From Pigoraptor chileana (Eukaryota > Opisthokonta > Filasterea), in the NCBI GenBank assembly GCA_943704495.1, contig CALSCR010000876.1, positions 1 to 22,844 on the forward strand: DNA of 22,844 nt, given 5' to 3'. Both the position numbers and the translations under genes were made by a program. The notes under the pieces are model-generated. The model searched no databases. It worked only from the letters and a program-made list of their open reading frames with translations, and had not been told where the DNA came from. Positions 1 through 10,987 of this stretch are shown piece by piece. The first letter of the stretch is position 1. Each line of letters begins with the position of its first letter.

Positions 1-22
1 GGGAGGGGGAGTCATGTTAGAA

Positions 23-605
23 TCAAAGTAAAGTACTCGAACATTGACACAAGCCTCTCAGTGAACAATGAGCATTGCCAAACAGACAATACAAAGCACA
101 ACACGGTGCAGCCAACACAAGCCCACAGAACCCACCGCCTTTCTTCATAGACGACACAGCGTCCTTCTTTGGAGCTGCCGTCATTTTGGCCCACATGGCC
201 TCGTCCGCCGCACTGCCAGAGAGTGGGCGCGCAGGCTGTTCGGGTGCACCCAGCTTCCCATCTGCGCTTGGGGGCGGCGCATCGCTGTGCCTTCGCGGGG
301 ATTCCGGAGCAACGGCGAGTGACGTCGAAGCAGGCGGCACAGCAACAGTTGGCGCGACGGGAGCTGTCTTTGCAGCCGCTGGAGCGGGCGCTGTCACCGC
401 GACCGCCGGAGTGGACGCCTTGGCAGAAGTGGTCGTGGCGGGAGAAGTTGCAGTTGTTGCAGACTTAGAGGGGGAGGTAGACTTGGCGGGAGACGTTGTG
501 GTTGTTGCAATCTTAGAGGGGGAGGTAGACGTGGCAGATGATTGTGTGGTAGTAGAGGCAGCCTTTGCGGGCGCTGTTGTTGTTGATGTAGTTGCTGTTG
601 CTGTT

Positions 606-636
<31 letters not shown>

Positions 637-3600
637 TTGGTGCGGTCGGTGCACCAGTGGACGCGGCAGTGGGAGAGGGTGCTTTGGTAGTGCCATTCGA
701 TGGCGGACTCACACTTGCCTCGCTCGAGGAGCGCCCAAGCTTCTTGTTTTTCTCCATCTCGGCGATGCGCGCCTCCAGGGTGGCCTTGCGTTCCCGCGCT
801 TCTGAAAGACGACGCTCGAGATCCGCCTTTTCCTTCACAGCGTCAGAGACGGTCGGGGGGAGCATTGCCAGGACGGCGTCCTCTTGCATGCGCTTCCGCA
901 GGTCACCCTCGGGTACAGACTGCGTGCGAAGGGCCGAGTTTTCCGATGAGCGACGAGTGGGGGCGTTCACAGAGAGGCCCATCGACTCGACGGCGGCGGC
1001 GGCAGCAGCAGCGACAGCTGCCGACGACGGATCCGAGCTCTTGCGACGCAGCTCGATTGCCTTTTCTTTCATCTTAAGGAGCGATTCTTTGCGCACGCGC
1101 TCCTCGTCTGCGGCGCGCCGGTAAAACTCGGCGTCAGACTCGGAAGGTCGCCGCTGCGGCATGGGAGAGCGGGGGGTGGCACCGCTCTCCGTCTTTAGTC
1201 CGAGGAGGGAAGAAGATCCCGCAGTGGGAGCAGGAGCAGTGGGGGCAGCAGCGTGAGTGGGAGCAGCAGAGGCAGCGTGATTGAGGGCAGGAGCAGTCGG
1301 GGCAGTAGTGGCAGCATGAGTGGGGGCAGGAGCAGTGGGCGCCGTCGTGGGAGCGGCGGGTGTGACGTGGCGTGCAGAAGGGGCTACTGCGGCAGCCGGG
1401 GTAGCGTGCGGCTTGTCGGTTCCATTTGCTGCGACGGGCGCTGCTGTCTTGTACTGCGGCAAAGTGGACGCTGCTGCTGTCGCTGTCGCCGTCACCGTCG
1501 CAGCGGGCGCCTTCGCATGAGGTACGGGTGAGACGGCCTTCTGTTTGGGTGCTGGAGACGCAGGGGCGGGCGCGGCTGCGACGTGTGCGGTCACGTGTGC
1601 GGCGGCATGAACGGGGTCCTGGGCTTGGGCTTGCGGCTGGGCAATCACCTTTGCCGCGTGGTGGAAGGCCGAGTTCGAGCTCGTCTGGAGGCCGTTGGAA
1701 GTCGGTGGCTCCGCGTGTGCATGTGCGTGCGACGCATGCGATGATGGTGCGGAGTGCGGCTGGGGCGACTGCACTGTGGCGGCTGATGACGTCGATGGGA
1801 CGTCGGCGACAGGGACGGCGGGCTTTCCAACCAGCTCAACGGAATCGCGCCGCTGTGTTTCATGATAGAGATGCAAGCAACACAGTAACGCACATTGGCC
1901 AAAACAAAAGGGAATCGCTGGTTAGATTATGGTTCAGTCCAGAAGCACCCACCCACACCCACACCCATCACCCACACCCACCACCAATACACACCCAACA
2001 TGCACAGCAGGTGCACATGCCAATCTTCCCGTTGCACAATCCCAAACATTGACGGTATGCGGTATCCGCTCGCACACACTGCCCACCTGATTCTCAAGAC
2101 TCTTCCGGCGCGACTCCTGTTCGATGAAGAGTTGTGCTGCCGACAATCTCTTCAGCACAGGTGGAGGGCGGTCGCCGTTGCGTTGCTGCTCCTCAAGCTC
2201 GTTGAGGAACTTGAAAATGTGCATGCGCCCACGCGCACACACGTGAGCGGGTGGACAAGACAATGGATTGTTGTCCAGAATGAGCGTAGTAAGTGTGTGC
2301 ATGTGCCCAAAGGATATGGGTATGTTTGTTACGCTGTTGTCGCTAAAGTCCAGTCGCGTGAGGTGTAGTGACCCGATATCTGCGCGATCAACAGACCAAA
2401 GAAAGGCAGGTGAGCGTGTGTGTCAGGCATGCGATTTGAATATGCAATGCCATCATCTATAATGACAAATGTATATAAAGTCTCTTCGTTTGGTCATTGA
2501 ATTGATATACTCCAGCATTTCTAATTGCCGCGTGACGATGAAAAACGCACCGGCGGGGAAGGATGTGATGTGGTTGCGGCACAAATTGAGATCCTTGAGA
2601 TCTTCCAGACGTACTATCTCGTCCGGAATGCCAACAAGTTCGTTGTTGCTGACATCCTGTTGGTTTTGGCGAAAAATGCGGAGATGTTTACAATTAAACA
2701 AGGGACGGATCAGAATACATCTTCCAGGAGAAAACACAGCGGCAGCATCCGATCGAATAAAACGGCAAAAGGGTCACACTGGCATGGCATGGCATGGCAG
2801 GTACATGCACAGCCGCAAACACAACGCAGCACCAAGCACACATCCGAAATGCCACTCAAAGTCAGCCTATGTCCATGACCACGAGCGAACCTACACACAA
2901 ACACACACACACACACACACATACAACAAGAGAATGACGACAGCAGCAACCGGCGAATGAAGGGTTTAAAAGTGCAAGAGGAATAAGGTCCTTTAGCAGG
3001 TTAGAGTTTACCCACCAATTCACGCAGGGTCTTCATCTGCCCGATTTCACGGGGAATGAACGTGATCTTGTTGTTGCTGACGTTCAACACCTTCAAGTGC
3101 GGGAGATTGCAGAGGTCTGTCGGCAGCGCAGCGAGCTGGTTCCGGCTGCACGATACACGCAACGGAAAAAGATGCTCAGATTGACGAAAAAAGAGCACAC
3201 CACCACCACTACAATAACCAAAAACACAACCATCACCACACCACCACCACACTCACCACTGCCACCTCCAGCTCCACCACTGTTACATAACCAGACACAG
3301 AGCAAAAGCCACTCGTTATCATCGCGCTACTCACCTGAGGTTCACTGTCAAAAGGCACTGAAGTGTGCTCAATTGCGGCAATTGCACAATTAAATTCTTG
3401 TAACAGTTGAGCGTTTCAAGGCTGACCATGCACGCGACTTCGTCCGGCAACGCAGCAAAACGATTCGAAGATATATCTGTTGTTTGGATGTGAAAGTGTG
3501 ATTTTTCGAGTGCAACCACGAAACGGACGGTCAGAGGAAAGAGTCGTTGTGGTGGAAATTCTTGATAGTGACTCCATCCCGACAATGCAACTGGCCGTTT

Positions 3601-3805
3601 TCACAGATGCACACGCTCTCAGCAGACCACAGTCTCATCAGTAAGCATTATTCGGTACACAAGCTACAGTAAACAACGTACCCAGTTCGGTTATCTCGGA
3701 GAGGTCATACTCTTCAACACCCTCTGGCCACGACTTGATTCGTCGATCCTTAAGATCCAGTAGACCAGTTGCCATAGCCTCCTCAAACACCTCGGAGAGC
3801 GACAT
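23..3805 (-). CDS. LRCH-like leucine-rich repeat protein with Ala/Thr/Pro-rich, coiled-coil tail
   Basis: Predicted exons on the minus strand are 3805-3682, 3476-3335, 3145-3016, 2656-2551, 2379-2087 and 1852-23 (2625 nt, 874 aa), and the phases agree at every join. The start has an in-frame TAG 27 nt upstream. The N-terminus (EEAMATGLLDLKDRRIKSWP, then YDLSEITELDISSNRFAALP) resembles the LRCH family opening. About six 22-23-residue LRRs follow (for example LKVLNVSNNKITFIPREIG), closed by an LRCH-type cap, NPLSCPPAHVCARGRMHIFKFL. LRRs of this type are protein-binding scaffolds; LRCH proteins are linked to cortical cytoskeleton and Rho-GEF regulation, but a role here is only inferred. The last exon is disordered, with Ala/Pro/Thr/Ser repeats and two charged helical stretches (around genomic 1160-1060 and 860-740). 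No calponin-homology domain is visible. The Cys-rich final 35 residues look non-coding, so a last donor near 136 (GTGGGT) leading to an exon outside the window is possible. Confidence 0.82.
435..555 (-). repeat. In-frame coding minisatellite, 48-bp period
   Basis: The 19-mer cttagagggggaggtagac occurs at 464-482 and again at 512-530, exactly 48 bp apart, with partly matching flanks. On the coding (minus) strand the unit encodes 16 residues of the form TSPSKxATTxTSPAxx within the Ala/Thr-rich tail of the LRR protein. Because the period is a multiple of three, copy-number change would lengthen or shorten the tail without breaking the frame. Confidence 0.75.
560..650. repeat. GTT/GCT triplet-rich coding tract
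   Basis: The plus strand reads a run of near-perfect gttgct/gctgct triplets around 580-640. On the minus strand it encodes alternating Ala/Thr (TATTATAAAAVTATATTSTTT-like composition) in the LRR protein tail. It is low-complexity coding sequence prone to slippage. The opposite strand is also open over a long stretch, which is a by-product of this composition. Confidence 0.65.
2893..2924. repeat. (CA)n microsatellite in an intron of the LRR gene
   Basis: A run of acacac units about 30 nt long lies inside the 359-nt intron between exons 3 and 4 of the LRR gene. In the transcript it reads (TG)n. No coding potential is seen around it. Confidence 0.85.
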
Positions 3806-4216
3806 GCTTGCCGTGCGTAGGGACGGCGTCTACGCAGAGAGCAAACGAAAACGAGTGCCAAGTGCGCGTATATGCGTATGAGTGGGCAGCGGCCCAACTA
3901 TGTCGAGATTGGCAGACCAACACGATGGCCGGATAGATTTCTTCTAGGGCACAAGCTCTTAATATTGCGTGATGACAGATGAAATGTGGGACTCGTCAAC
4001 GGCAGAGTTCCTATCAGGTCAATGTCAACACTGAAGCTATGGCTGAATATCGGGACACCACAGACCACAAACCACAAAAAGTAAGCTGCAAATGAGCACC
4101 CAAGTGCGTGTTGTGCATGATCTCTTGTCTTTCAGTAAGTGTGTGCGTCTGTGCAGCGCTCATTGGGTGGGGTTTGTATGGCGGTGTAATGTGTGTATGT
4201 TGTGTATGTGTTTGTT

Positions 4217-4236
4217 TGTGTGTGCAGACACACACA
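4217..4236. repeat. TG/CA inverted repeat (perfect 8-bp hairpin)
   Basis: TGTGTGTG (4217-4224) is separated by CAGA from CACACACA (4229-4236), giving perfect 8-bp arms at the junction of a TG tract with a CA tract. Alternating purine-pyrimidine sequence of this kind can adopt Z-DNA or cruciform structure. A regulatory role is not shown by the sequence. Confidence 0.6.
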
Positions 4237-4463
4237 CACACCCTCGTTCCAATCCGACTGACCGTGCGAATCTTCAACACCCACCCATTCGCCACTTCAG
4301 TTTCGCGTACTATTTATTTGAAAAACGCCCAACAAATACCACAGTTTCAGTAATATTTCAAATGAAATGCGCCGACTGGCCCGCAGCCAAAAACAAAACC
4401 AGTCGGTCCATAAATGGAATTTAGAGTCTCGGTTATGCCACTAAAGGATATTCAAGGTGAAAC

Positions 4464-4493
4464 GCGCCAAAAATTTTATTTTCGCGCGCCAAA
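4464..4493. promoter_or_regulatory. Pair of E2F/DP-like sites
   Basis: GCGCCAAAAA at 4464-4473 (reverse complement TTTTTGGCGC) and the near-palindrome TTTCGCGCGCCAAA at 4480-4493 both fit the E2F consensus TTTSSCGC, 7 bp apart. They lie about 370 bp upstream of the TFIIIC start and 660 bp upstream of the LRR start. E2F/DP factors drive G1/S genes in plants, animals and many protists. Function here is inferred from the motif and position only. Confidence 0.45.
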
Positions 4494-4865
4494 GTTCTGA
4501 AAGTGATGACCCCGAGTATTTCCAGCGACACGCGAGTCAGTGGTTGATCAGTGGGAGAGTAACGCATAAACATCTCATTCGTCCCTAGACCTTTCTTGTT
4601 GCGCGTCAATGGCCGCTTTTTAGATGTGAAAGAGAAGGATACGACATATAATTCAGAGGGGGCATTTGGCTGGATGTGACAGGAGACGCGATAAATTCCA
4701 GCTGATCTTGATCCATCGAAGCATGTGCGTTACATGACGAGACGCGCACAAGATTGAGTCTTTCAGTGCCACATTTTTCATTGACATAAACGCAGTATCC
4801 TCGGCAATTGCTGGCGTCGTCGCAAACAGGGTGGTCTCCTGCGACGACGGACGAATCGATGTGCC

Positions 4866-7800
4866 ATGGACGACATTGTGCGTACGGCTCTCGAAGCCAT
4901 CGCACTGTCCGTGGACGGCGTTCTTGTGAGGGGCATCTGGACTGCGACAAGTGAATGGCACGCGCAGTTGTCGGAGTTTGCTCCGATGGAAGGACGCCGC
5001 CCCGTTCGACCACTTTCGTATGACCTGAGCGACCCCGATGTGAGCGTCGCTGCGTGGAGGTGCATTCTGGAACGCATCGACAAGGGCGTCGTTCTTTTGA
5101 AATCAGACGGCGATGTTCAGCCGACGGCAAAGGCGGAGCCGGCAAGCTACGACGCCTCCGACCGTCTCGTAGCCTCTGAACAGCTTGTGCTCGATGTTCT
5201 TCTTATCGACGGTGTTACCGCGCCGCTGCTGAAACCTGTCCACTTGTACCTCCTGACGGCGATGGCGCGGTCTGGGCCCAAGGGGGTGATGCAAAAGGAT
5301 CTGATGGACTGCGTCAAACGCGTCATAACAACGCCGGCGGAAGGAAAGGCGACCGATGGCTCCGACCTTGCAAAGGCTGTGTTTCATCATTGTAAATTTT
5401 TGCGACTTCGGCGGCTGGCGGTCGTCAAATCCAGTTTGTCAAATGTGTGGCGTCTGCAGCGGTACAGGGATGTTGCACTCGACACTCCGAAAAGGCGGCT
5501 GTTGAAGAAATTCCGCGAGAGCGCAGACAAGTGGGTGTTCGATTAATCGAATCGTGTGTTGTGTGTGTAATACTCAACTTGGTGACGCATTTGATATCTA
5601 ACATCCCAACCGATTTCAATCTCTCCCAGGGACGGGTGCGTTTGGCAAACTGAACTGGATTGGAAAGAGCTCAATTTTATATCCCCCAAGTCGTTGGCGC
5701 AATGCCTCCGCAATTGGGAGGATGCGAAGTTTCTGAACGTCGAGACGGCTAAGAAGCGTGTTCGGTACAAGCTGGCGGATGGCGCCAAAATTGACGACTC
5801 AGCTGACGACGACGAGGACGAAGATCATGACGCTCCCTCTGTGCGAGAGGAGGATGCCGTCTGTTACGTCGCGGATAAGTGCCTGCTCGCCCAGGTGCAT
5901 GATTTGATCGACTCTGCAACGACGATTGGGATAGGCCAGCCGGATATTATCGCCCGCATGGGCATCAAGACAAAGCTCGTCGAGAAGGTCGTCACCTTGC
6001 TCAAACGAGATTACGGCGTGAGGGGCGAGTGGACGTTCAGGAACGGACGGCGCATCAACGCTCTCTTTACGAAACATAATTGGACAAAAAAGTTGGAGCA
6101 AGGTGACTCTGCCCGTGTTGGTGAAAGTCGCGGCGCCCTATCGCCAGGACATGTGCCTGATGAAAATGCCGCATCCGTTGTGAATGAACAGCGTCCTCCA
6201 CAACAACAGCCCCATCCGATAGATCAACATGCTCCACCTCAACCTCCTCAACCGCAACAACAACATCATGAACAACGACAACCGCCGTACCAGCAAGCCC
6301 CCGAACCCTCTCAGCCCCAACCGGCTCCTCCGCGACTTCCGAACTCTAGGAAGCCCAGAGAATCCACCGACGTTGCCAAACGCCGCTCGGATTTTGTGGG
6401 TGCATACGTGGCCGCGCATCGCATCGTCATCTTCTCCGTTCTTCTCGTAAAAGTTATAGAGAACGAAAAGTCGTGCGGTGGGGTTGCTTCGATTGACAGG
6501 AAAACCCTCAAAGGGATTCTCGAAGATCTGCGCTTGCCTATCGTGAAGAGGCTGTCCCACGGGAGGACTTCCGTATACTTCGTTCGTAGCGCGCTCGCCA
6601 CCGACGAAGAGGTCGACGAATTTTGCGAAAATCACGCATACACGTCCACTGGTCCTCAGATAGGAGGCAAAAAGTCCGTGATCCGCGAGCGGGGAACAAT
6701 ATCGCCGACTGCACTCAAAGAAGCTCCCGCGGCACCGACTCACGAGGTCGGGCAAAAGGAGGCACATGGGCGGTTCGTGCGTGCTAAGGTGGTCCACCTC
6801 TTCCTCCTCGACCGGTGGCGTAGCGGGATTCCGACTTTCAGAAAGCCTTTTACGTTGATGTCCGCGTGGGACAACATGCCCTTTGGCACGTTCCTTCAGG
6901 CCTTTGGGCCCTCCTCGCTCGTGACCGTTCTCCCGGACGCCAGCACTCTTCTGCGTGATGTGGGTCCCGATCTGCGTCAGACCCTCGCACAGGCGGCCAA
7001 GAGAAAATTTCACGAGGCGCTTCTTACACTGGTCTGTCTCAACTTTGTCAAGCTTTTCCAAGAAAAGAAATTCGAGCTGATCGTTCCTCCGACCGTGACC
7101 ATCAATGATACGATCGCGGTCTTTTCCGAGCGCAGCCCTCTGGCGCCCGCCGTCAAAACGCCCGACGGATCGATAGCCGTGAAATCCGATGGAAAGAAGG
7201 CCAAGACCGCCATGGAGTTGTACGACCAAAACCAGAAAAGGGAACCGGGAAAAATCTATCGGGTGTTGGCGATCGACGGGATTAGCCATAAGCACTTCAA
7301 CCTCGAGGATGAATTTGGTGCGTACGCGTTCTGGGCTTGCCTGCAAAGAGTAGCGTGCCAACTGCACAAGACGGACACTGACTTCCGTCAGTATATGCTC
7401 GGTTCGGCTGCAAATTGGCTGGAGCGGGGTTTGTCGAATCTGGAAGAGTTGGTGGAAGCGTGGCGTGCGTTTTCGAAGGCCCAACGCAGGACGCTTATGG
7501 ATCTCGTTGGAGTGAGGGATCATTTCGATAGGTTTCGCGTGAAGTACTCGCTCCATCTGAGCAGGGCCGTGCACGTGGGAGTGAATGCGCCATACTACAC
7601 CAAACTGGCGAAGAGACTGAGGGAGGCGCGGGAAACGGACACTATTGCATCGAACAAGCGGAAGGCCACGGGATCCGCGGATGCCAATCGGTCGAACAAG
7701 CGCCCCCGCGGGGAGTCCAGTCAAGAAGGTGTGTGTATTGTGCAAGATGCTTGTAAATGCTATTGTCGGTATTTAAGTTTGTGCCTCCATATGTTCTCGC

Positions 7801-10800
7801 TACTAAGCGGCTGAACCACGATTTGTCCTGCCACCCATAAGCAGGCGAGCAGATCCGCAGGAAAAAGAAGAAATCCACACATACCTACCCCTCCGAGAGC
7901 GCAATCCCACAGAGGCTGTCGCTGGCGACCAACATTTGGACGTCCTATATGGATGCCATATTGCTGGCTGCGAGGGCAGTTCTCAGCGAGTCGACTCCCG
8001 AGAAGCAGTTGAATCTTGCGAGGGATGTGCTTACTGCCGGTGGTGTGACCTGGGTGAATGTTGGACTCATCGAAGCCCGGATGGCCGAAATAGACAGAGA
8101 CCTGCGTGCAGATGCGCTCGCTTTGTCATTTGCCACGGCGGCGCAGGCACTTTTGAGAGAAAACATGACCGAAATCGAAATGGTCTTTACCGTCGCGCGC
8201 AATTCTAGGTATGTTGATTCATTATTTTCTAGTGGCCCACATATATGCGCACAGAATGTATTTTGTGAGTTTTTGAGAAGTGTTTGTGGCACCGTTTGAA
8301 GGAGTGATGGGATTGTGGCTGATGATTCTCTCTGCTTTTTCATTCTCAGGGTGGACGAGTCTACTCTCCCCCCGCCCGACGCAGCGCTGGCAGTCCAGAA
8401 TACATCCCTGTTTGGCCAGAAGGCGCCTGCATGGCAATCTCTCAAGCAGGACAAGTGGATGGCAATGGAGGAGACGAGGGTGCGTGGCCGTTTATATTTG
8501 GGCCTACATGAGGACGTATGCACTGGCATGTGTTGTAATCTTATGAGTGTCGCATTGTCTTCGCGCTCTGCACCGCATTGCAAGCGCTTGTACACTCATT
8601 TACCGGTTCCTCCTTTGTAACTTTTACATCCTGCGTCGCAGTTGGCAATATGGTCGCGGATGGTGCTGTGCGAGCGAACTGCCGATCAAAACGAATTGGA
8701 CAGCGCCCTGTTGAAAATCCACAACTATGCCGAAGCGGACGGGAGAGAGTCCTCCCTGGCGTGCGGAATCAATCTACTCCAAACAGCGGGTATTGCCAGG
8801 CTGCAAAAATCCGGTGATACTCGAGCTCTTTTGGGCAAGAAACCCTATACGCTGACCAACAGTTACACGCTGACAAAGAGGTGTGTTGATGCAGTGGAAA
8901 CTGTGTGGAATGGATGGCAGGGCGTGCTTGGCACACTCAGTAGCATAATTTGAAATTTCTTCCTCTTGGAAGAAAAAGGGAGGGCGTTTCTCTAAGAAAC
9001 ATTGCACGTTTCATCCATGACACAGGTCCACGGACGGTCTGCGACCCAGGGTTCCCGGAGATGTGCTCAGGCAGATTTCAAGCACGGAGCAGATTGTGGT
9101 CGACAGCAAAATGAATGGCGGCGCCGTTGCAAGGTCATTGGAACTTATGGCCGCGGGACAAGTGGGTGGACAATGTCCTGGGATGGATGTTCCCCCCCCC
9201 CCTCCTTATCTTGTTCCAAAAGCATTACACTTTAGATAATAATGATGGTGACGCGGGCATTTAGTTGTGTTGAATGACAGTTTTCCGTGTTTTTTTTTTG
9301 TGTTTTTCAAATGTGAAGGGACGTCTTGCCGTGCAACTGGAGGGCGCGATGACAGGCCGCGGAGTGCCCATTGTCACGTGCTCCTGGGCAGCGGCGCATG
9401 CGCCCAGTGTTATGATGGATTCAAACTGGGACGCCGTTTCAGCGGAGGACGCCCAAACTGTGAAGCGTCTTGTGGACGATGCACCCGAAGGCTGCACACT
9501 TGCAGAGATTGTGGTGGGTTGTGTGCTGACACGGCCCAGTCGGTATCCTGTGGCCTGTGTACCTGCAATTATTAACTGCACCATTGTGTGTGCGCTGATT
9601 GGAACGTGTTTCGTGTGCTGTGTTTTTATTGTCGTCATCTTTGAGCTTTGCAGGCGCTGAGCGGCTTGTCTCCCTCGCTGGTCGCGCGGACACTTGATGC
9701 GCTTGTGAAGGAGGGATGCGTATTCATTGTCGGCATCAGTGTGCCACTGTATGTAAACGAACAGGGCGCCACCCAGTGGAGACTGACAGTCCAGGGCAAG
9801 GCCGGACCGGTTGTGGTGCCGTGGCTGTGGCCGGATGGCAGGACGAACGACGTCGCCTATCGACAACTGATGAACTTTGTGACGGACATTGTCATTGCAA
9901 ATCCTGGCATTCCGGAGGTGCGGTACTCGCTCTCTCTGTGTATGTCATGTGGAGTCCATGGGCACATGACTTGAGACACTGACCGTTGATCCTAATTCTT
10001 TCACTCGCTCTCTCAAACCCCATTTGAATTTCACTATACTCGTTTCTGAATGCCTTTCATGAATGTGCCAACGAAGGCGACTGACCTGAATACCCCCGCA
10101 CCCCTCCCCTCTCCTCCCCGAACAACAACAACGACCTGCATAACCTGCATATTGACTCAGGGTCGCGTTGTTGACCACTTGAAACTGCACATCAGCCCCC
10201 GCTGCACCGTCCAGCTACTGCGCGATCTCGTTGCCGAGAAGACGCTCGTCGCACGCTTTACGCAAATAGCTGCAGTGTCCGAATTCTCACTGTTCTCGGA
10301 AGTCGAGGATGCCCTACCGAGCACGGAGAGTCATGGTGAGATTTGGTTGGCATTGCTGGTGTGTTGCAATGCTCAGTGGGCGAGATGACGACCGAAGACA
10401 CATGCACAACCCACCCCAACACGACGCATCGAGCTTTGACTAGCTGACCAACTCTCTCTCTCTCTCTCTCTTGTGGAGTCCATGGGCACAGCGCCTATGA
10501 CACTGACTTGAATCCTACACATCTCTCTCTCTCTCTCTCTGGAGTGTTGGAGTCGATGGGCTTATGCCTAAGGCGTTTTGAGTACTGAAGGTCTCTCTCT
10601 CTGGAGTTGTGGAATTCATGAGCACAGCGCCTACGACACTGACTTGAATCTTACATCTGTCTCATTCTCGCTCACTCATTCTCGCTGTCCTGCACCGGTT
10701 TTGAGTTACAGGGGCAATCGAGGCCTGCTACTACGCAAACGCAGGTGCTCTCAGCATCATTGCAAGGGACACGCCCAAGCCTCAAGCCATGGAGATCTGA
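4866..10800 (+). CDS. GTF3C1: Transcription factor IIIC large (B-block-binding) subunit, GTF3C1/Tfc3-like
   Basis: Ten predicted exons: 4866-5530, 5630-7728, 7845-8208, 8350-8479, 8642-8880, 9026-9161, 9319-9513, 9654-9917, 10161-10335 and 10712-10800. They total 4356 nt and encode 1451 aa, with phases agreeing at all nine introns. TFIIIC binds the B box of tRNA genes and recruits TFIIIB and Pol III in the nucleus. The N-terminus opens like the family (a predicted helix plus LDGV-type turn). A B-block winged helix lies near residues 120-150 (LLTAMARSGPKGVMQKDL), and another winged-helix-like segment near 300-375. An acidic run (about 277-291), a Gln/Pro-rich linker (about 408-458) and basic NLS-like patches (NKRKATG, NKRPRG, RRKKKK) follow. 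C-terminal winged helices include CTLAEIVALSGLSPSLVART. The segment PWLWPDGRTN through NPGIPE then GRVVDHLK matches the family C-terminus, and the short last exon encodes the YYA-type ending. At 1451 aa it is shorter than the human protein (about 2100 aa). The start is in good context (GCCATGG). Confidence 0.85.
9949..9966 (+). repeat. Intron 8 copy of the TFIIIC intronic repeat
   Basis: The 18-mer gtggagtccatgggcaca is identical to 10473-10490 in the next intron. It is followed in both by similar sequence (tgac-acactgac, then gat/aatccta) and by a pyrimidine-rich CTCTCT stretch. It lies in the 243-nt intron 8 of the TFIIIC gene. It is related to the ~68-bp units described for intron 9. Confidence 0.7.
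10452..10665 (+). repeat. Tandem degenerate ~68-bp repeat with CT tracts in TFIIIC intron 9
   Basis: Intron 9 (10336-10711) holds units starting at 10473, about 10541 and 10609. The units at 10473 and 10609 are 136 bp apart (two periods) and share most of a 50-nt segment, including cacagcgcctaygacactg and acttgaatc. The middle unit is diverged (gttggagtcgatgggc). Each unit is separated by a (CT)n tract (10452-10470, 10522-10540, 10591-10602). The units are non-coding. They make this the longest intron of the gene. Confidence 0.75.
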
Positions 10801-10987
10801 ACGATTGGCCCTCATGTCGCGCAAAATGGATTGCGGGCCGTTGTCACAGCTGCATCCCTTGGTTGTCCGGTTGTGTTGCCACCGTTATAATTTGCGCCTT
10901 CGCACCACAATACAATTCCTTATTATCGATGTCCCACCGACCGCATCAGCGAAAGACGCTTTGACTTTTTTAACAGGTATTATTGCA

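Larger units (their letters stand above)
3806..4865. other. Divergent intergenic region between LRR gene and TFIIIC gene
   Basis: About 1.06 kb with no supported gene. It must hold the promoters of both divergent genes. It contains a TG-rich tract (about 4137-4224) running into a (CA)n run (4229-4241), an AT-rich stretch, and two E2F-like sites at 4464-4493. Short open frames here follow the TG/CA composition and resemble no family. A pyrimidine-rich stretch followed by TAG just upstream of the LRR start (minus strand, near 3833) could be the 3' splice site of a 5'-UTR intron. Confidence 0.6.

Noticed and set aside
75-1124. Long plus-strand open frame opposite the LRR protein tail
   Set aside because: It is very Ala/Val/Gly-rich and mirrors the repetitive GC-rich minus-strand exon. 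The minus-strand frame is phase-linked to five LRR exons, so this is a composition shadow.
4014-4424. Several short open frames in the LRR/TFIIIC intergenic region
   Set aside because: They encode HTHT/CVCVC runs dictated by TG/CA repeats and resemble no protein.
6138-7745. 535-codon minus-strand open frame opposite TFIIIC exon 2
   Set aside because: No family features; the plus strand is clearly coding and in phase with nine other exons. High-GC third positions keep the antisense frame open.
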